Assembly (NCBI GenBank): GCA_035772735.1
Contig: JASDFA010000003.1
Span: 155,261,001 to 155,325,000 of the forward strand
DNA length: 64,000 bases
From: Datura wrightii
Taxonomy: Eukaryota; Streptophyta; Magnoliopsida; Solanales; Solanaceae
Direction of reading: 5' to 3'
How positions within the stretch are numbered: position 1 is the first letter of the stretch; each line of letters begins with the position of its first letter. The notes beneath the pieces were generated by a model. That model ran no database searches and was not told the origin of the DNA. It was given only the letters and a program-made list of their open reading frames with translations. A program made the translations under genes and the position numbers. Positions 59,304 to 64,000 of the stretch are shown here, in pieces.

Positions 59304-60906
59304 TGATATCATCTAAATTACACCTTGTAATGAGATATAAAGTGGTCGATGTCAAATATAGAACTCAACTAGGATTAGGGTCGAATCCCACGAGGAATAT
59401 GACGAGAACTTTAATTAATGTGTTTAGCTAATACTATTGTCTTACTTATTTCCTAGGGGGAAAGATTTGAAACATAAAATAATGAAAAGTAGTAGAGAAC
59501 AATGAGTAGATCCTTGATTAAATTCAACTGTATTCAAAAAGTGAATTGACTAGGATTGTGTTCCCCATGACTTCAACCACAAGGCGTTTTATACAAGTGA
59601 TCTATTTTGGTGCTTAGCATGCAATATTGGTAAGTTAACTTCACCTAAATGGTTGGACCCCTATTTAGACGATTATCACCACATAACTTGATTCATATAA
59701 GGGTGTATACTTAAGTAACCCTCACCCTTAATAGCGGATTAGCTATTTCTGGACAAGGTCAAGATATTAGATGGGGGTTGATAGCCTCAAATCTCTGCTG
59801 TTAGTCTCTTTTTCCATTCATTACTCCCCTTGATCCCGTGAGTAAGAAGAAGAAAAATTCTAACGTTTGCAACCTTTAAGAAACAATTAAAATGAATGGA
59901 AAAATAATACACGCATAAACCCCATTCAAGATTCACTAAGTATTTTTACCTATGTGTGTTAATTCATCATGGTTACAATCCTGGTTATGGGTTTAGCTAC
60001 TCATGCTTGAAGAATCATAATTATAAATTAAAGAAGAAGTTATAATTGCAACTCACAAATATTTGTAGAAGAAATCACATGTATTGAATAAATCAACAAG
60101 AACCAAAGATCAATACTCCAATGTTGTTTGAATCCTCAAAATCAGGAACAAAATTATAAAACTTGTTTCTTGAACTTTGATGCTCATCAACAACTTCAAC
60201 AATATATTCCAAAAATTCGTAAATTCAGAAACCCTATAAAATAAACCACCATAAAGTATTTATAGACTAAATAAAACCTTTCCTAAATAAAAATAAAATA
60301 CAGGCCGAAAGTGGCAACGGACATGGTAATGATCGTTATATCTCCTAACGAGTCGTGACATACAAAATTGCCGTGCTCAGTGAAATGTTCCTACTAGATA
60401 ATGGTTCATCTAACGACACGTTCTGTCACAGCATGAGTTGTTAGGTCCCTCGTAGCTTCTGACACTCAAAACCTTCTGTGTTGATGACAGATACTCCTAG
60501 CTGCTCACGATGAGTCGTCAAGTCCCCCGATGACTCGTTGAGTCTTCCATTGTGTCCCCAGGTATTTTTCATCATTTTTCCTCCCAGTCCTTACGACCCT
60601 CATGATGACTCATTGCCAAACCTAACGAGTCATTCCTTCAACTCATGGTCACCACTGTTTGGTTGCACTTTAAACTTGTCTTCTTCCAACGACTCTAGGA
60701 ATGAGTTATCTAATGAAATGACGACTCGTTACCAGGATGACAGTCTACACTTAGCCCAATTTTAGTCTTATTTTTCCCCTTTCACTATCCTAATCTATTT
60801 TCCTATAACACTCAACAAAACACACATTATATCTATATAAACATATCCGAAATTTGCATTTTCTTAATTTTAAGCATTGAAAGTGTTGTAAAATCACGGC
60901 ACATCA
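59304..60906 (-). repeat. 5' LTR of the Athila-like element (1,603 bp)
   Basis: On the minus strand it begins TGATGTGCCGTGATTTTAC and ends GGTGTAATTTAGATGATATCA, then the primer site. Non-coding. The distal part (60300-60770) is rich in acgagtcgt-type motifs. Its outer edge cuts the gag of element B. Confidence 0.85.
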
Positions 60907-61545
60907 ATGACCCCGCCAGTCTGCACTCCACGAAAGCCCTCCACCAAAGCTTAGCATCACCCATTAGCTGGAAGGTGACAAATTCTACCCCATACTTCTC
61001 TACCGCCCCCATTTTATGAAGCCTCTCGAAGCAGTCAATGATGAACTCATGGCGTCCTCCTTCTCAGTGCCGTAGAAGGTGGGATGATTCATCTTTGTGA
61101 ACCTCCAAAACAAGTCATGCTCCTCTCCTGTCATTACTGGTCCAGCTACCGGCATCACAACCTCTGAAATATCATTAATACGGGGAGCCATAGCAGCTGC
61201 ATCTTATATCCCTGACTGCTGCCCTGCAGGAGTCGCTGGTGCTGCCTCATTACGCATGAGTTAGCTCAGAATATTAAGGACCTGAGCCAGGACTTTGGAG
61301 GATGCTGGAGCGGCTGCTGCCTCTCCTTGAGTCGGAACCTCTACCTCTACAGCCACCCTTTCCTGTACCACTAGAGGCACTAGCGATGCTGACCTCTCCC
61401 AAACCGAAGCAGGAGTACAGGCCACTTGTCTGGAAGTAGTAGGCCTCCACCCGCTACCTCTACCCTGTTATCTACCGCGAATAGCGACTGTTACTACTAG
61501 CTCGGGTGCTTCCTCTCAATTTTTACCTGCACATGTTCTCACCAT
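60907..61545 (-). pseudogene. Gag fragment of Ty3-like element B, cut by the Athila-like LTR
   Basis: ATG at 61543-61545 starts MVRTCAGKN. The core shows DLFWRFTKMNHPTFYGTEKE, then (in another frame after a one-base loss near 61050) FIIDCFERLHKMGAVEKYG, VEFVTFQLMGDAKLWWRAF and VECRLAGS, ending exactly where the LTR begins. This is a chromovirus-type gag. Stops at about 61515, 61480, 61260 and 61205 also interrupt it. Confidence 0.82.
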
Positions 61546-61746
61546 TTGTGAGAGAAAGAAAAGAGAAATGTCAGATACCAATTTAAATCACCAGATACTA
61601 ATTAAAATCAAGTAATAGCATGAAAAAGAAAGAAAGAAGGGAGTTTTTCTAAAGTCCTATAGCCTCTCAAAAATAAGATACAAATGTCTCCGCACCGATC
61701 CGCGAGACTCTACTAGACTTGTCCTCTTGCAATGAGATCAATGAAT

Positions 61747-61767
61747 CTAGAGCTCTAATACCAACTT
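61747..61767 (-). other. Primer-binding site of element B
   Basis: Minus strand reads ttggtattagagctctag a few bases inside the LTR end, an initiator-Met-type primer site with one change from tggtatcagagc. Confidence 0.7.
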
Positions 61768-62631
61768 TGCCATGACCCAAGTGGCCATGATTGGCATCCA
61801 CACTAAACCCCTGGTGGGCGAACTAACGATACCAACTAATTACCCAAAACCATCAACAATTATTATAAGCATATCCCAATATGAAAATGGATAACTGAAA
61901 CATTACAAAAAAAGGAAATAATAACATCCCACTGTTTAAACACCCTTAGAACCTGATGGTCATTGTACACGAGGCCACTACCTAACATTGCCTAAAAGAG
62001 TAATCCAGAAAAGAAAAAAACAAGAAAAATCAATGTCTGGACAAGAGACATCTTCTGCAGAGGAGTCGAACAACACATCTTGAGCCGCTTACCTTTCTAT
62101 GAATCTGCTGCTACTTTAGAGATGAGGTCGAGATGAGCCTCTGGGATCGAGGTTTGTACTCATAAAAAAAGTGTAGGAGTAGCGTCAGTACAAAATACAG
62201 TACTGGTAGGCATCATCGGTCAACTTTAAATAATAAAATATATAAGGGAAATAACAATATCCAATCACCTCATGACACAATTTCAATAATTAATAATCAT
62301 TTAGGATTTCAGTGTGTATGAGGTGTTAGCTAGCCTGCTCACTGGATTAGGCTAGCGGTGCTGCCTTGGCAGTAGCTCGACTTAGCTACACACCCACAGT
62401 TCTCTTATCTCTTTTCAACATTCTACTCATCTTCCAAGCTATTCATAGTTGTCAATAAAAGGTCAACATATCACACCATAAAGAATATACAATGAACCGG
62501 TCGCAATAGGTTTCACAACTCATCATGAGTCCTCATTTAACTTCACATAAACCATCAAATCATTATAAACACATCAACAATGCGAATGCACACAAAATAC
62601 ATGAATAAAAGTTTAGTTCATTCAGGTCCTC
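61768..62631 (-). repeat. 5' LTR of element B, truncated
   Basis: Starts (plus strand) TGCCATGACCCAAGTGGCC beside the primer site and aligns with 48047-48990. The match stops at about 62631 where the LTR is broken off. Compared with the 48047 copy it lacks about 80 bp near 62350. Confidence 0.75.
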
Positions 62632-62925
62632 ACTCTCGAGTAATAAAATATGACAACTAATTTTCTGCAGAATGAAAAGAGCAATTATGCATTATATGAC
62701 TTTTAGGAATAATTGAAGTTGACAAGAAGATACGGTAAAGGATTTATGGATAATTTAACAAAGCTTGGGGAAAGCTATCACAACTAGAGTTGGCATGTGG
62801 TAGATACCTAATATCATATCAAAATTAAAACTTTTAATATCACAGTTTTAGTAATACAATGTTTGATATGATATATGGTATATGATTTTAAAAGATTTTA
62901 TATTCGGTATGGTATTCGGTATTTA
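62632..62925. other. AT-rich spacer between two broken LTRs
   Basis: No coding signal. It includes the self-similar phrase tattcggtatggtattcggtat just before the next LTR. Confidence 0.5.
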
Positions 62926-64000
62926 TGTCATACCTTGGGAGGCATGACAGGCACCTAATGCCACACTAGGATCTGGCTGACCTGGCTGGGCATATGCATC
63001 TCTGGTGCCTACCAGCGACTCAAAATCAAGAAAGCAAACTGTTATATCTCGATTGTAAACACAGCCTCGAGCCGACAAGGCCACGCAACACCTGTAGCAG
63101 AAAACAGCTAACCCAACAATACAATAGTAAAGGGATCTTATGCGGGCCGACAAGACCACCATGCTGTCTAGTTATAACGGAATGAAAACAGGCAGTCATA
63201 TTCGTATTATAGCCGACAAAGCTACTAACTAGCTAGCTAAACTAGGCCCCACATGGCCAACACGCAGAATAAGTCATACATAGGCCCCACACAGCCAACA
63301 ACAACCAACTAACTGAAGACTGTAGTCTGCAAGCCTCTAGGAGTGAAAATATTATTCAGGACAAAGCCCCGGCCTACCCAAATGCTATACAAATAAAAGA
63401 CAGATAAACCTCTACAACCTGGCAACTCCAAATGAAAGGAGTTGGTCAATATGCTAACTCTGAATAACTGTTAGGAGACCCCGCAATTTGTCTTTCTAAA
63501 CCTGCAGGCAAGTATGCAGTGCCCCATAGTTGGGCGTTAGTACAATATGTACCGAATATGTAAGGCAGTAAATAAGACTGAATAGAAGCTAATAAAGAAT
63601 TGAAAGTGAATAGCAAGAAGGGGCAGAAGTTAACCTGTAAGCTTTCTTATCCATAACTTGCATCTAGTAAAACACTACACGTATATGAGCTGAAACTGTA
63701 CGATTATACATTCATAGGCTACAGCTAACAAGCAAGTATACAAACAAGAACCAAACCTAGCCCTCATAAGCCTAGAAGGTGCAAGCAACATAGAAACAAC
63801 CTACCAGGGCCTCCATAAGCCCTGGCAAGTGCAATTCAATCTATATACCCATGTCTAGGTTCTTATGATTCTACTGGTGCTATAGCTAACCTACCTGACT
63901 TCGGTTCCGCATTTGAGCCCGCTGGACTCCTGTAACTGTGTTTGAGCCCGTTAGGCTCCTGTAACTCCATCTGAGCATACAAGGCTCGACGAAGGGTCAG
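62926..64000 (-). repeat. Third family-A LTR (3' or solo), running off the window
   Basis: The left edge TGTCATACCTTGGGAGG aligns with the U5 end of the A2 LTR (TGTCACACCCCACCTTGG). Shared phrases follow (cacctaatgcca, tgtaaacacagcctc, gcaagcctctagga). No primer site lies to its left, so it is a 3' or solo LTR of a minus-strand copy whose body would be beyond 64000. Confidence 0.75.

Larger units (their letters stand above)
53580..60906 (-). mobile_element. Athila-like Ty3 retrotransposon (5' LTR, gag, pol), nested in element B
   Basis: Minus strand: 5' LTR (60906-59304), a tRNA-Asp-type primer site, gag, protease, RT, RNase H and integrase. Family markers include WLDVGVVYPIADSKWVSPVQ, HAGFCRRFIKDFSKIAHPL and DRKGSKNQVVDHLSRLE. 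The element interrupts the gag of element B exactly at 60906/60907. No matching 3' LTR is visible to the left, so the far end has been deleted or rearranged. Numerous stops and frameshifts make it inactive. Confidence 0.85.

Noticed and set aside
1..64000. CRISPR arrays, tRNA/rRNA genes, bacterial-type operons or a new defence system
   Set aside because: None was seen. Repeats present are LTRs, minisatellite, tandem duplications and MITEs, and all recognisable proteins are retroelement or plant nuclear genes.

Overview
The window is plant nuclear DNA, most likely from a Solanaceae species. The evidence is a TS-type SINE with a TTG-rich tail, Tekay-like Ty3 elements with initiator-Met primer sites, an Athila-like element, L1-type LINEs with RNase H, Stowaway-type MITEs, and a thioesterase gene closely matching the tomato methylketone synthase 2 (MKS2/ALT) family. 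Genus cannot be decided from sequence alone. There is no prokaryotic content and no CRISPR, rRNA or tRNA gene.

Layout. 1-7040: degenerate plus-strand Tekay-like element A1; its 5' LTR lies just outside the window. 7041-11065: AT-rich gene island holding one intact single-exon gene (9404-10240, minus, 278 aa, unknown function, one membrane segment). 11066-20306: minus-strand element A2 of the same family, with a complete 5' LTR and a 3' LTR that has lost its terminal 1.1 kb. 20307-27.9 kb: degraded L1-type LINE split by a 4.27-kb solo LTR with a GTTAA target duplication. 28-33.4 kb: AT-rich DNA with MITE-like elements, a degraded gene or transposon fragment, and a tandem array of about 190-bp units split by a 0.94-kb element. 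33.4-37.5 kb: minus-strand L1-type LINE with ORF1, endonuclease, RT and zinc-binding remnants. 38529-45296: five-exon minus-strand thioesterase gene whose introns carry a LINE fragment, a SINE and a Stowaway MITE. 45.4-48 kb: AT-rich spacer with recent tandem duplications and an (AT)28 tract. 48047-62631: nested, minus-strand Ty3 complex. An Athila-like element (LTR 59304-60906, gag-pol to about 53580) sits inside the gag of element B (LTR copies at 48047-49766 and 61768-62631). A plant-transposon-protein ORF remnant lies at 49852-52001. 62926-64000: part of a third family-A LTR.

Only two cellular genes look functional. The 210-residue thioesterase reconstructs exactly: five exons, every junction GT-AG and in phase. 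It should be a plastid hotdog-fold enzyme releasing fatty or 3-keto fatty acids from acyl-ACP. The rest is transposon sequence at different stages of decay. A2 shows this best. Its gag-pol is one frame of 1,595 codons once a single 11-bp tandem duplication is discounted, and it is closed by nine stops that all fit C-to-T (or G-to-A) decay. I see no convincing new multi-gene system. The items most worth following are the thioesterase locus, the nested and solo LTR structures, the A2 decay pattern, the LTR-leader palindrome, and the GAGTCGT-motif-rich segments of the Athila-like element.
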